The notes: generated from the sequence alone by a model not told the origin. Positions 48,857 to 59,201 are shown, counted from the stretch's first letter. The stretch is 64,000 bases of DNA from Flavobacteriia bacterium (GCA_016183815.1 JACPDW010000010.1:1-64000), one strand, 5' to 3'. Made by a program: numbers and translations.

Positions 48857-50566
48857 GTGAATAAGTGTTTGATTTTATTTTGTTTTATTGGAGTTATTTT
48901 TCCAACATTTTGTCAAAATACGACAACAGTAGATTGTTCAACTCTTGAGTCTTCCCCTGCAAATTTGAAATCCATTGAAAAAAAAATCAATGAGGGGTTT
49001 GATTACTTTTCCAAAGGAGAGAAAAAAAAATCTATAGACAATTATTCAATAGCAATTTGTTTAGCTCAAAAAATTAAAAATTCACTATATGAAGCAAAAG
49101 CAGTTGATGGATTAGGCTTGGTTTATGCACAAACTAGTGATTTTTATAAAGCATATATATGTTTTAATAATTCTTTAGACCTTTACAAAAGTGAGAATAA
49201 TATCAAAGGAATTGGCGTAGCTTCAAGTCACTTAGGAAATACTTTAAGGTATTTAGGAAATCACCCAAAAGCATTAAACTACATGTATGATGCACTTAAA
49301 ATTTGCAAACAATTAAATGACCAAGATGGGATTGGTAAAAATTACATCAACATAGCATTAACTTTTCAAGAATTTAAAAATTATGACGCAGCAATTAAAT
49401 ATAACAATTACGCTTTAAATATTTATAAAGAAAAAAAAGATACTTCTCTTATAGGAACAATATACAACAATTTAGGCACAATTTATCAAGATCAAACTCA
49501 GTATAAAAAAGCCTTATATTATTACAAAAAAGCTTTATACTTAGGTGAAAAATGTAATTCCTGCTTTCATATTGGATCAACTATTGGTAACATTGGATTA
49601 ATTCACGTTGAAAATCAAAACTACAAATTAGCATTAGAATTTCAAAATAAGTCTTTGGATTATGCATTAAAAAATGATTATAAAGAAGGTCAAGCAGACG
49701 CCTATTTTAGTCTTGGATCTATTTACCAAAAACAAGACAAAATTAAAGAAGCTTTACTCAATTTTGAAAAGGCGTTCAATTTAGCTGAAAAATACGGTTT
49801 TGAAAAATTATTAATTAATTCATCAAAAAAATTAGCTACAATTTACAACGAAAATAATGATGAACATAATGCATTAAAATTTTTAAAAATAAATTCAGAA
49901 CACAATGAAAAATTAATTATTACTGAAAAAATTCAATTGATAAACGACACTAAAGCAAAATACGAAATCGAACAATACGAAAGTGAAATCCTTGACTTGC
50001 AAAACAAAAAAGAAATCGATTTTTTACAAAAAGCAATTTTAATTTCTACCATTTTTTTAATTTTAATTATTCGAGATAAATAAACTAAAAGAAGAAAACG
50101 CATTAATTGAACAACAAAAACTGAAAAGTGAAATCGAATTTAAAAACACAGAATTGACAAGTTTTGCACTCAATATTGTTCAAAAAAATGAATTTCTCAA
50201 CGAACTGAAATTTGAAGTAAAAAAAATTAGAACCAAATTTGCTTCTGAGAAAACAAAGAACAATTAAATAAACTGGCTGTAAGTATTACTCAAAATTTAT
50301 CTGTAGAAAAAGATTTAAAAGAGTTCACTTCTAAAATCGATTATTTTTCTCAAAACTTCTTTTTTCAACTAACAGAAAAATTCCCCACATTAACTGAAAA
50401 CGAAAAGAAATTATGTTCTCTAATACGATTAAACTTATCTACAAAAGAAATATCTACCTTATTAAATTCTAATCCTAAAACAGTAGAAATGGCAAGGTAT
50501 CGTTTACGAAAAAAGTTAAATCTAGATCCAGAAACCTCGTTAAGTATTTTTTTAAATAGAATTTGA
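48857..50566 (+). pseudogene. TPR-TM-coiled coil-HTH regulator disrupted by two single-base frameshifts
   Basis: Three frames join in order: TPRs to 50083 (…LIIRDK*), then KLKEENALIEQQKLKSEIEFKNTELTSFALNIVQKNEFLNELKFEVKKIRTKFASEKT, then KEQLNKLAVSITQNLSVEKDLKEF...LTENEKKLCSLIRLNLSTKEISTLLNSNPKTVEMARYRLRKKLNLDPETSLSIFLNRI*, ending with an HTH domain. Confidence 0.8.
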
Positions 50567-50617
50567 ATTACTTAACAAATTTTAAAAAATCAATGAAAAT
50601 TTACTTTATTATCAATG

Positions 50618-50747
50618 TAAGACCGTTGCAAAAGTCTATAATCGAGGCTTTTCAAAAATTTGAATCAGCAGTCTCGATTGTTTGCTTCGGGATGAGGAAT
50701 TTAAATTTTTGGATTAACGATGAGAATTGGATTTTGCAAAGGTCTTA
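50618..50747. mobile_element. MITE-like palindromic element with imperfect terminal inverted repeats
   Basis: TAAGACCgTTGCAAAA at the left (50618-50633) versus TTTTGCAAAGGTCTTA at the right (ends 50747); internal inverted pair AATCGAG(50640-50646)/CTCGATT(50673-50679); no transposase ORF. Confidence 0.6.
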
Positions 50748-51132
50748 ATATTTGTTTTTAAATAGTTAGTACTATTTAAGTAGATTATAAATTTTAAAAC
50801 AATGTTATAAATATCTTAGTTATCAACCCCTACTTTTTTATTTGCTTTCAAAATATATCACTACAAAATAGTTATTTAAATATTAAATATTCTTTTTTTT
50901 AAGATTTTTAACTCGTTTTTAGTTAGAATTATAAAAATTCAAATGTAGTGTAAACTATTAAGTATAACTATTGATTATCATTTATTTATTAATTTAATTG
51001 TAGTGTTTATATTTAATATATATCAAATATAATAGAGTTCATGTAGGGGTGAATTTATTTGTATTTAGAAAATTTAATGATTAATTTGCAGTGTTGAAAT
51101 TTAATTCAATATTAATTATTAAAAAACAAACT

Positions 51133-52251
51133 ATGAAAAAGTTACTTTACATTTTTGTATTTATTGCCAGTAATGGATACTTTTTTTCTCAAAACATCGG
51201 TATCAATGCTACAGGAGCTACTCCTGATGCTTCGGCTGGTTTAGATGTGGATTTTACCAATAAAGGTTTGCTTATCCCTCGTGTTGCCTTAACAGGAACA
51301 GGTGATATTGTAACCCTAACAGGAGCTCCTTACATCACCTCTACTTTAGTCTATAATACAGCTACTGCAGGAGCTAGTCCCAACAATGTTACTCCTGGAT
51401 ATTATTATTGGAATGGGGTGAAATGGGTGGCTTTTACTGGACCGAGCAGTAACGATTGGAGTTTGTTAGGTAATGCTGGTACCTCAGCTGCAACAAATTT
51501 CATTGGCACAAACGATGCGGTAGATTGGGTGATGAAAACCAATAATACGGAAAGAGCTCGAATTTTGTCAAATGGTTTAATGGGTATTGGAACTTCTACA
51601 CCTGTTTCTAATGTACATTTAAATGGTAATATGGTTTGGGGCAATGGAACAAACGCCGCCTCAGTTGGAGGTGTTTTGTCTACTGACCAGGGAGGCTGTA
51701 TTCAACTTGGAGGTCTAGACGCTACTGCAAATCCAGTAGCTGGTGGTTCTCCATATTTTGATTGGAAATATGGAAATGGTTTAATCCAAGATTACAATGT
51801 GCGCATAATAAATGATGCCGATGAAAAATTATCGTTTTATACACTTACTTCATTTCCTTATGCTGGCGGAGTACCTTTGATGACTTTAAAACAAAATAAA
51901 GTTGGAATTGGTCTTGCAGCACCAACAGCTGTTTTAGACGTTGCAGGGACTTTTAAATTAGGTACAGCAGGTGATGTTTCAACGGCTTTAAAAAGAGGAA
52001 CATTTACAGTTAATATACCAAGCACAGCAAATGCTACAGCAGGCACTACCACTGCAACGGTTACAGGAGCTGTCGTAGGAGATATTGTCATCGTCCAACC
52101 TCCCTCTACAATGGATAATAAATTTGTTTTAATTGGTTGTACTGTAACAGCTGGTAATACTGTGACTATTTCCTTTCGTAATTTAGATACTGCTGGTGGT
52201 GCAGATGATCCTGTTGCTTGTGATTGGTCTTATATATTAGTTCGTCCTTAA
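51133..52251 (+). CDS. Secreted tail-fibre-/adhesin-like hypothetical protein
   Basis: Signal peptide MKKLLYIFVFIASNGYFFSQ; NIGINATGATPDASAGLDVDFTNKGLLIPRVALTGTG, GLMGIGTSTPVSNVHLNG, KVGIGLAAPTAVLDVAGTFKLG repeats. Start at ATG 51133. Confidence 0.8.
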   Translation: MKKLLYIFVFIASNGYFFSQNIGINATGATPDASAGLDVDFTNKGLLIPRVALTGTGDIVTLTGAPYITSTLVYNTATAGASPNNVTPGYYYWNGVKWVAFTGPSSNDWSLLGNAGTSAATNFIGTNDAVDWVMKTNNTERARILSNGLMGIGTSTPVSNVHLNGNMVWGNGTNAASVGGVLSTDQGGCIQLGGLDATANPVAGGSPYFDWKYGNGLIQDYNVRIINDADEKLSFYTLTSFPYAGGVPLMTLKQNKVGIGLAAPTAVLDVAGTFKLGTAGDVSTALKRGTFTVNIPSTANATAGTTTATVTGAVVGDIVIVQPPSTMDNKFVLIGCTVTAGNTVTISFRNLDTAGGADDPVACDWSYILVRP

Positions 52252-52277
52252 ATTTAATTGATGTAAAAACAAAGATT

Positions 52278-53543
52278 ATGAAGTATATTAAATTTTTCCT
52301 TTTTATTTTGTGCATTAGCTTAGGTTTTTGTTCATTTTACTTTAGTCAAGCACGATTGGTAGTCAATGGTGCCTATATGGTAATTGATAATGCGGCTTAT
52401 TTAGTAGTAGATAACCCAAATGCAAACGCTATTGTCAGAAATTCGGGACATATTATTTCTGAAGACGAAGATGATAATTTGAAGTGGAATATAGGAACAA
52501 CAGTAGGAACTTATACCATTCCTTGGGGATATTCTACCACAGATTATTTACCTTTAACATTCACAAAAAATGCTGGTGTAGCCGCTGGAAACATCATATT
52601 TTCAACTTATAGAACAGGTACTTGGGAAAATAGTTCCTATCTTCCAGCAGTTATTGGCAATTTTAACAACGCACTAATCAACGATCATTCGGAGTTTGCT
52701 GTAGATCGCTTTTGGAAAATGCAAGCAAATGCTTATGGAACTAAACCAGATTTAAGTAATATAATTTTTACTTATGCAGATATTGAACATACTGTTGCTT
52801 CCAATACCATCTCAGAAGCAGATTTAGAAGCATGGAGATGGGATCCTGTTACTTCAACATGGTATCAATATGGGACAGATGGTGTTGCTAATACAGTTGC
52901 CAATACAGTAACAGTTGACAATATAAGTGCAGCAAGTTACATGGATTGGTGGAACTTAATCAGTAATATCAGTACTGCCCTACCCATTGAAATGACAGAA
53001 TTTACAGCTTCCTGTAGTAACAATAGAGTAGAAATTCATTGGACCACAGAAAGCGAAATCAATAACATAATGTTTACAATAGAAAAAAGTGATGATGGTG
53101 TCAATTTTTATCCTATAGGTACTCTAGATGGTTCATTATATAGTCTTTTCCCAAATTCTTATTCATTTTATGACAATTCATATAGTTCATCTGCAATAGT
53201 CTATTATCGGTTAAAACAAACTGACATCGATGGAAAAACAGCTTATTCTGATATTATTGCCAATAGTTGTGCTTCTGAAACAAGTGATTTTGAAATCGTT
53301 TCAATATTTAATAACGGATCAGATATTTTAGTTTTTGTAGAGTTTCCTAAAACTATGGATGTATCCTATTTTCTTTACGATACTAATGGAAAATTAATTC
53401 AGGAAAGTCAATTGTTGAATAATGATGGTAATGTATTGCCAATAACTTTTGACAAAAGAAATTTACTTGTAGGCATATATTATCTAAGTTTTTTCAACAA
53501 AGAAACATTAGTTAAAACAGTTAAAATACCAATTAATAAATAA
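52278..53543 (+). CDS. Secreted T9SS-sorted protein
   Basis: Signal peptide MKYIKFFLFILCISLGFCSFYFSQ; LPIEMTEFTASCSNNRVEIHWTTESEINNIMFTIEKSDDG motif common in T9SS cargo; C-term YDTNGKLIQES...GIYYLSFFNKETLVKTVKIPINK. Start at ATG 52278. Confidence 0.82.
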   Translation: MKYIKFFLFILCISLGFCSFYFSQARLVVNGAYMVIDNAAYLVVDNPNANAIVRNSGHIISEDEDDNLKWNIGTTVGTYTIPWGYSTTDYLPLTFTKNAGVAAGNIIFSTYRTGTWENSSYLPAVIGNFNNALINDHSEFAVDRFWKMQANAYGTKPDLSNIIFTYADIEHTVASNTISEADLEAWRWDPVTSTWYQYGTDGVANTVANTVTVDNISAASYMDWWNLISNISTALPIEMTEFTASCSNNRVEIHWTTESEINNIMFTIEKSDDGVNFYPIGTLDGSLYSLFPNSYSFYDNSYSSSAIVYYRLKQTDIDGKTAYSDIIANSCASETSDFEIVSIFNNGSDILVFVEFPKTMDVSYFLYDTNGKLIQESQLLNNDGNVLPITFDKRNLLVGIYYLSFFNKETLVKTVKIPINK

Positions 53544-53544
53544 A

Positions 53545-53614
53545 AGGGAGGATGAATATTTTTCTTAAAATTAAACGCGATTAAAAATAAAAAAAGTTTT
53601 ATTAAATCCTCCCT
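53545..53614. other. Long-loop hairpin AGGGAGGAT...ATCCTCCCT
   Basis: Perfect 9-bp complementary ends (53545-53553/53606-53614) around an AT-rich loop. Confidence 0.55.
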
Positions 53615-53625
53615 AATTTAATGTT

Positions 53626-53922
53626 ATGAAAATCAAAGATTTGACTCCTTTTGTTGAAGATGCACTAGATAAAAAAGGAAAAAAAACTGGGCAGAAATTT
53701 ATATCTTATGGGAAAATAGTTGATATTCAATATACAAATAATAAAACAATTAGTACTGTAAGTGTTTTGCAAGTTTATGAAATTCAAAAGTATCTATCTG
53801 AAACATCATTGATTGATAATAATTATCAACATTGTGTAAGAGCTTTTTCTTTACAAGATTTGCCGCAAGAATTTAAATCTATACTAAATATGAGTATTCA
53901 AAGAAAAATAAATGATAAATAA
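53626..53922 (+). CDS. Small hypothetical protein (98 aa)
   Basis: ATG-started ORF MKIKDLTPFVEDALDKKGKKTGQKFISYGK...; no recognisable family; flanked by paired hairpins. Confidence 0.6.
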   Translation: MKIKDLTPFVEDALDKKGKKTGQKFISYGKIVDIQYTNNKTISTVSVLQVYEIQKYLSETSLIDNNYQHCVRAFSLQDLPQEFKSILNMSIQRKINDK

Positions 53923-53933
53923 TTAAGAAATAG

Positions 53934-53996
53934 TGGGGAGAGTAGGGTTTTGTTAGGTACATAAAGTTCAAAATAGTTTTTCAGTAAATCTCCCCA
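53934..53996. other. Long-loop hairpin TGGGGAGA...TCTCCCCA followed by T-run
   Basis: Perfect 8-bp complementary ends (53934-53941/53989-53996), then TTTTT. Confidence 0.55.
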
Positions 53997-54147
53997 TTTT
54001 TAAAAATTACGAAAAATCGACTATAAACTTTATTACAACATTAAAAACATAAAAAGATTTTTTTCATTGCTCATACAATTGTTCCTAATTTGAATTTCTT
54101 AAACATTTCTTAACTTATTCATTGAAAAATAAATCGAATGTTTTCAC

Positions 54148-54155
54148 TACTTTTG
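54148..54155 (+). promoter_or_regulatory. Bacteroidota -7 element TACTTTTG upstream of speD-speE fusion
   Basis: TAnnTTTG match; ATG 54169. Confidence 0.5.
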
Positions 54156-54168
54156 CAAAAAAAATCAA

Positions 54169-55449
54169 ATGAGCAAAGCATTAGGAAACCATATCTTGGT
54201 TGAATTTATGGGTTGTGACCCTCACATCATGAACGATGTTTCTACAATAGAAACTGACATGGTGAAATCAGCACAAAAAGCAGGTGCAACAGTAATTAAT
54301 TCAACTTTTCATCATTTTTCACCTTATGGTGTTTCTGGTGTGGTAGTGATTCAAGAAAGTCATTTAGCTATACACACTTGGCCTGAATACGGCTATGCTG
54401 CTGTTGATTTGTTTACTTGCGGTGAAATGGATGCTTGGATTTCTTTTGATTATTTGAAAGAATGTTTTGCGGCCAAACAGTATTCAGCCATTGAAATGAA
54501 AAGAGGTGCTGTTCAGTTATTGACTAGAACAGACTTTGACCTTTCTTCCATGCGTGAGAAAGCAACTGAATGGAGAAATCCAGAAATGTACACGAGAAAT
54601 GTCTGGTTTACTGACAAAGACGAAAATCAAGCTCTTTCTTTACGTTTTACTGGCGAAGTATTTCATGATGTTCAATCTCCTTTCCAACGAGTAAGAATTT
54701 TAGAATCATATAAGTATGGTAAAATGTTGACCTTAGACGATATGGTCATGACTACCATCAACGACGAATTTCATTACCACGAAATGATTTCTCATCCAGC
54801 GATGTTCACACACCCTAATCCAAAAAATATTTTAGTTATTGGAGGTGGTGACGGTGGAACCATACGTGAAATTTTACGTCATGAAGGAGTTGAAAAAGTT
54901 ACAATGGTAGAAATTGATGGTGAAGTAATTGAAGCTTGTAAAAAATATTTACCTGAAATTGCTTCTTCATTTTCTCATCCTAAATTAGAATTAATTGTTG
55001 ACGATGGAATTGCATTTATCCAAAACGCAAAAGCGGATTCTTATGATATTATTTTAGTAGATGGATCAGATCCTGTAGGTCCTGCTGAAGGTTTATTTTC
55101 CGTTCAATTCTACAAAAATTGTTACAATGCATTAAAAAAAGAAGGTATTTTGGTGGCACAAGGCGAATCTCCAAAATTTAATGAGAAAGCATTTTCTGAA
55201 CTAAACTTTACTTTACAAGGAATTTTTGGAAAAGACAAAGCTCCGGTTTCTTTATTTTTTGTACCAACCTATCCAACAGGAATGTGGAGTTTCCAATATG
55301 GAATAAAAGGCGATACTTTACCAAAAAATATTAATAAAGACGAAGAAATTGATTTTTTCGTGGAAACCAAAGGTTTACGTTATTATAATGCTGATATTCA
55401 CAAGGGAAGCTTTGCAACACCAAATTTCGTGAAAAACCTCCTAAAATAA
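54169..55449 (+). CDS. Fusion of S-adenosylmethionine decarboxylase (SpeD) and spermidine synthase-like (SpeE) domains
   Basis: N-term [18 protein letters not shown]...[23 protein letters not shown] (SpeD); C-term [82 protein letters not shown] (SpeE). Confidence 0.92.
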   Translation: MSKALGNHILVEFMGCDPHIMNDVSTIETDMVKSAQKAGATVINSTFHHFSPYGVSGVVVIQESHLAIHTWPEYGYAAVDLFTCGEMDAWISFDYLKECFAAKQYSAIEMKRGAVQLLTRTDFDLSSMREKATEWRNPEMYTRNVWFTDKDENQALSLRFTGEVFHDVQSPFQRVRILESYKYGKMLTLDDMVMTTINDEFHYHEMISHPAMFTHPNPKNILVIGGGDGGTIREILRHEGVEKVTMVEIDGEVIEACKKYLPEIASSFSHPKLELIVDDGIAFIQNAKADSYDIILVDGSDPVGPAEGLFSVQFYKNCYNALKKEGILVAQGESPKFNEKAFSELNFTLQGIFGKDKAPVSLFFVPTYPTGMWSFQYGIKGDTLPKNINKDEEIDFFVETKGLRYYNADIHKGSFATPNFVKNLLK

Positions 55450-55457
55450 TCTTCATG

Positions 55458-55542
55458 CTCAATTCTCAATTCATCATTCTTCATTCTCCATTACTCATTC
55501 TCAATTATCCATTCTCTATTAATCATTCATAATTAAAAAAAC
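55458..55542 (+). repeat. Degenerate heptamer ([CA]ATTCTC-type) array, G-free, abutting start codon
   Basis: ctcaattctcaattcatcattcttcattctccattactcattctcaattatccattctctattaatcattcataattaaaaaaac then ATG 55543. Confidence 0.75.
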
Positions 55543-56580
55543 ATGTTCGACCCAAACGGTGTTGGTATAGCAAACGGAAATATTTTTGGTTTTCCAGTTT
55601 CAGAAAAAGAAGCAAATTTGGTCATCATTCCGATACCTTGGGATGCCACAGCTTCTTATGGAAAAGGTGCAAGCGAAGGACCACTTGCAATTTTAAATGC
55701 TTCAACACAACTCGATTTTTTTCATCCTCAATTAGCAAAAGCATACGATACTAAAGTGTTTATGACAGCAATTTCAGAGGATTGGAAAAAAATTAATAAC
55801 GAATTAAGTCTTACTGGAATAGAATATATTGACTTTTTAGAAACAGGTGGAAAAATAGAGGAAAATATTCATTTTCAAGAAGTTGTAAAGGAAATTAACG
55901 AGGCTTCTTTAGCATTAAAAAATAACCTTAAAGAAAAAGCGAAAAGTCTTTTAAATGAAGGAAAAATAGTTGCTGTTTTAGGTGGAGAACACTCGACACC
56001 TCTCGGTTTAATAGAAGCTTTAGATGAGTTAGGACAACCTTTTGGCGTTTTACAAATCGATGCTCATGCCGATTTACGAGATGCATACGAAGGATTTGAA
56101 CAATCCCACGCAAGTATAATGTTTAATGTGTTAAAAAACTGTCCAAATATGGAACGTTTGGTTCAAGTGGGTATTAGAGATGTGGCTGAATCTGAGGTGC
56201 AATTAATTGAAAATTCAAACAAAAGGATAAAAACTTTTTATGATTGGGATTTAAAAGATGAGTTGTACAAAGGTAAATCGTGGGATTATTTAGTTCAAAA
56301 AATCATTTATAGTTTGCCTCAAAATGTCTATATCTCCTTTGATATCGACGGATTAAAGCCAAATTTATGTCCCAATACTGGAACTCCAGTGGCTGGAGGG
56401 TTTGAATTAGAGGAAATCAACTATTTATTTTTTGAATTAGTTAAAGCAGGCAAAAAAATCATTGGTTTTGATCTTAACGAGGTGGGCATTTCTAACAATT
56501 CAGATTGGGATGCCAATGTTGGTGCTAGAGCTTTATGGAATTTGGTTTGCGCAACGGAAAAAAGTAGAAGAAATTTCTAA
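55543..56580 (+). CDS. Agmatinase/arginase-family ureohydrolase
   Basis: IPIPWDATASYGKGASEGP, VLGGEHSTPLG, VLQIDAHADLRDAYEGFEQSHAS, YISFDIDGLKPNLCPNTGTPVAGGF, GFDLNEV. Confidence 0.92.
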   Translation: MFDPNGVGIANGNIFGFPVSEKEANLVIIPIPWDATASYGKGASEGPLAILNASTQLDFFHPQLAKAYDTKVFMTAISEDWKKINNELSLTGIEYIDFLETGGKIEENIHFQEVVKEINEASLALKNNLKEKAKSLLNEGKIVAVLGGEHSTPLGLIEALDELGQPFGVLQIDAHADLRDAYEGFEQSHASIMFNVLKNCPNMERLVQVGIRDVAESEVQLIENSNKRIKTFYDWDLKDELYKGKSWDYLVQKIIYSLPQNVYISFDIDGLKPNLCPNTGTPVAGGFELEEINYLFFELVKAGKKIIGFDLNEVGISNNSDWDANVGARALWNLVCATEKSRRNF

Positions 56581-59201
56581 TTAAAACTCAGTATAATCTG
56601 ATAAAACTCACTTAAAGCTTTTTCTATTCCATCTGAATTTTTACCTCCAGCCGTTGCAAAAAAGGCCTGACCACCACCACCTCCGTGTATGTGTTTTGAA
56701 AGCTCTCTTATTATTTTACCAGCATCTAGTTTTTTCTCGTTAACTAAATTGTCAGAAAAAATGATACTCAAACTGCATTTATCGTCTTCTATGCCACCAA
56801 TAATTCCAGCAAAATTTGAAACTTCTCCTTTTAATTGAAACAAAATGTTTTTTATTGAAGAAGAGTCTAAATTTACTTTTTCAATCAAAATTGATAATCC
56901 ATTTGAGTTTTGGATTTTTTGCTTTAAATTTTCTTTTACAACTTTTGTTTTTTCTTTTTGAAACTGTTCAATCTGCTTATGTAAAATACTGTTTTTCTGT
57001 ATCAAATCATCAATACTTGCTTCTAAATTCTTAGGGTTTTTGAATTTTTCAGCAATCGTATCTAATAAAGTTGCTTTTTCAACATAATAATTTTCAGCTG
57101 TTTCGTTTGTAATGGCTTCTATTCTTCTAATTCCAGCTGCCACAGCTGATTCTGAAGTAATTTTAAACAAACCAATTGAGCCAGTTGTTGTAACATGTGT
57201 TCCACCACATAATTCTTTTGAGTCCCCAAACTGAATCATTCGTACAGAATCTCCGTATTTTTCGCCAAACAACATCATTGCTCCAGCTTCTTCTGCTTGT
57301 TTAATAGGAATAGAACGAAATTCTTTTAAAGATAAATCGGTCTTAATCAATTTTTTAACCAATGTCTCAATTTGAATCAATTCTTCATCACTGACTTTAG
57401 TAAAATGAGAGAAGTCGAAACGTAAATAACCCGGACTAACTAAAGATCCTTTTTGCTCTACATGTGTTCCTAGAACTGTTCTCAAAGCATGATGTAATAA
57501 GTGTGTAGCGGTGTGATTCGCGGCAGAAAAACTACGTTTTTTTGTATCGACTTTTGCAGTATAATTTCCTGAAATATTTGTAGGAATTTTTTCGCTTAAG
57601 TGTATAATTAAATTATTTTCTTTTTTGGTATCAAAAATATAGATTTTGTTGTCACCTTGTTCTAACACCCCAATATCGCCTACTTGTCCTCCTCCTTCGG
57701 GGTAAAAAGGGGTTTTATCAAGTACTATTTGAAAGAAAATTTTATTTTTTTGATTTACTTTCCTATATTTTAAGATACTTGTATTGGTCTCTAACTCATC
57801 ATAACCAATAAATTCTGTTTCTTTGCCTGTTTGTAATTCTACCCAATCCTCTGTTTCAATAGTTGTGGCAGCACGAGAACGATCTTTTTGTTGTTGGAGT
57901 TCTTTGTTAAAACCTTCTTCATCAATACTTAAATCCTTTTCACGAGCAATCAAAGAAGTTAAATCAACAGGGAATCCATAAGTGTCGTATAATTCAAAAA
58001 CAGCCGTTCCATCAATCACTTTATTGGAGTTTTTTTTTGTTTCAACAATCAAGTTTTCAATGCGTTTAATTCCTTGCTCTAACGTTCTAAAAAAACTACT
58101 TTCTTCTTCAAATATTACCTTCTGAATAATGTCTTTTTGCTTTAATAATTCGTTGAAAGGATTTCCCATTTCTTGACCTAAAATAACCGACAAACCAGAT
58201 AAAAAGGGTTCTTTTAATCCCAAGGTCTGATATCCATAACGTACAGCTCTTCTTAAAATTCTTCGAATGACATAACCAGCACCAGTATTTGAAGGCAATT
58301 GCCCGTCTGCAATAGAAAATGCAATAGCTCGGACATGGTCTGCAATTACACGTAAAGCAATATCAGTTTCTAATTTATTACCATATTTCACTCCAGAAAC
58401 TTGCTCCATGTGTCGAATAAGTTTTTGAAATAAATCTGAATCGTAATTGGAAGTTTTTCCTTGTAAAGTCATAGCTAAACGTTCCAAACCCATTCCTGTG
58501 TCCACATGTGTTGAAGGTAATAGTTCTAAGCTTCCATCTGCTTTTCGATTGAATTGCATAAAAACATTGTTCCAAATTTCTATCACTTGCGGATGATCTT
58601 TGTTTACCAGTTCTTTTCCAGACGATTTTAAGCGTTCTTCAATTGGTCGAATGTCCACATGAATTTCTGTGCATGGACCACACGGACCAGTGTCCCCCAT
58701 TTCCCAGAAATTGTCTTTTTTGGAAGCTAAAATGATGCGTTCTTCATCTATAAATCTTTTCCAAAGGTCAAAGCTTTCAAAATCTTGAGGCACATTATCT
58801 TTTTTATCACCCTCAAAAACAGTTACATACAATTGTTCTTTCGGGATTTTATATACTTCTGTTAATAATTCCCAAGCCCAAGAGATGGCTTCTTCTTTGA
58901 AATAGTCACCAAACGACCAGTTTCCCAACATTTCAAACATTGTATGATGATAAGTGTCCACTCCAACCTCCTCTAAATCATTATGTTTTCCTGAAACACG
59001 TAAACATTTTTGTGTATTGGCAATTCTTTTGAAACTTGGAATTGAATTTCCTAAAAAGTAATCTTTAAACTGATTCATTCCTGCATTTGTAAACATCAAA
59101 GTTGGGTCATTTTTTACCACCATCGGAGCAGAAGAAACAATTTTATGTCCTTTACTTTCAAAAAAATCAAAAAAATGTTGGCGAATCTCTTGTATTGTCA
59201 T
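56577..59201 (-). CDS. alaS: Alanyl-tRNA synthetase
   Basis: MTIQEIRQHFFDFFESKGHKIVSSAPMVVKNDPTLMFTNAGMNQFKDYFLG, NHTATHLLHHALR, LCGGTHV; start at ATG 59201. Confidence 0.97.
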   Translation of the reverse strand: MTIQEIRQHFFDFFESKGHKIVSSAPMVVKNDPTLMFTNAGMNQFKDYFLGNSIPSFKRIANTQKCLRVSGKHNDLEEVGVDTYHHTMFEMLGNWSFGDYFKEEAISWAWELLTEVYKIPKEQLYVTVFEGDKKDNVPQDFESFDLWKRFIDEERIILASKKDNFWEMGDTGPCGPCTEIHVDIRPIEERLKSSGKELVNKDHPQVIEIWNNVFMQFNRKADGSLELLPSTHVDTGMGLERLAMTLQGKTSNYDSDLFQKLIRHMEQVSGVKYGNKLETDIALRVIADHVRAIAFSIADGQLPSNTGAGYVIRRILRRAVRYGYQTLGLKEPFLSGLSVILGQEMGNPFNELLKQKDIIQKVIFEEESSFFRTLEQGIKRIENLIVETKKNSNKVIDGTAVFELYDTYGFPVDLTSLIAREKDLSIDEEGFNKELQQQKDRSRAATTIETEDWVELQTGKETEFIGYDELETNTSILKYRKVNQKNKIFFQIVLDKTPFYPEGGGQVGDIGVLEQGDNKIYIFDTKKENNLIIHLSEKIPTNISGNYTAKVDTKKRSFSAANHTATHLLHHALRTVLGTHVEQKGSLVSPGYLRFDFSHFTKVSDEELIQIETLVKKLIKTDLSLKEFRSIPIKQAEEAGAMMLFGEKYGDSVRMIQFGDSKELCGGTHVTTTGSIGLFKITSESAVAAGIRRIEAITNETAENYYVEKATLLDTIAEKFKNPKNLEASIDDLIQKNSILHKQIEQFQKEKTKVVKENLKQKIQNSNGLSILIEKVNLDSSSIKNILFQLKGEVSNFAGIIGGIEDDKCSLSIIFSDNLVNEKKLDAGKIIRELSKHIHGGGGGQAFFATAGGKNSDGIEKALSEFYQIILSFN

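Noticed and set aside
50563-50748. 61-aa plus-strand ORF
   Set aside because: Mostly the MITE-like palindrome sequence; its start overlaps the stop of the broken regulator. No protein support.
51405-52091. Two minus-strand ORFs (79 and 77 aa)
   Set aside because: Antisense to the adhesin-like gene; proline/valine-rich frames are the complement of its Gly/Thr/Ala codons.
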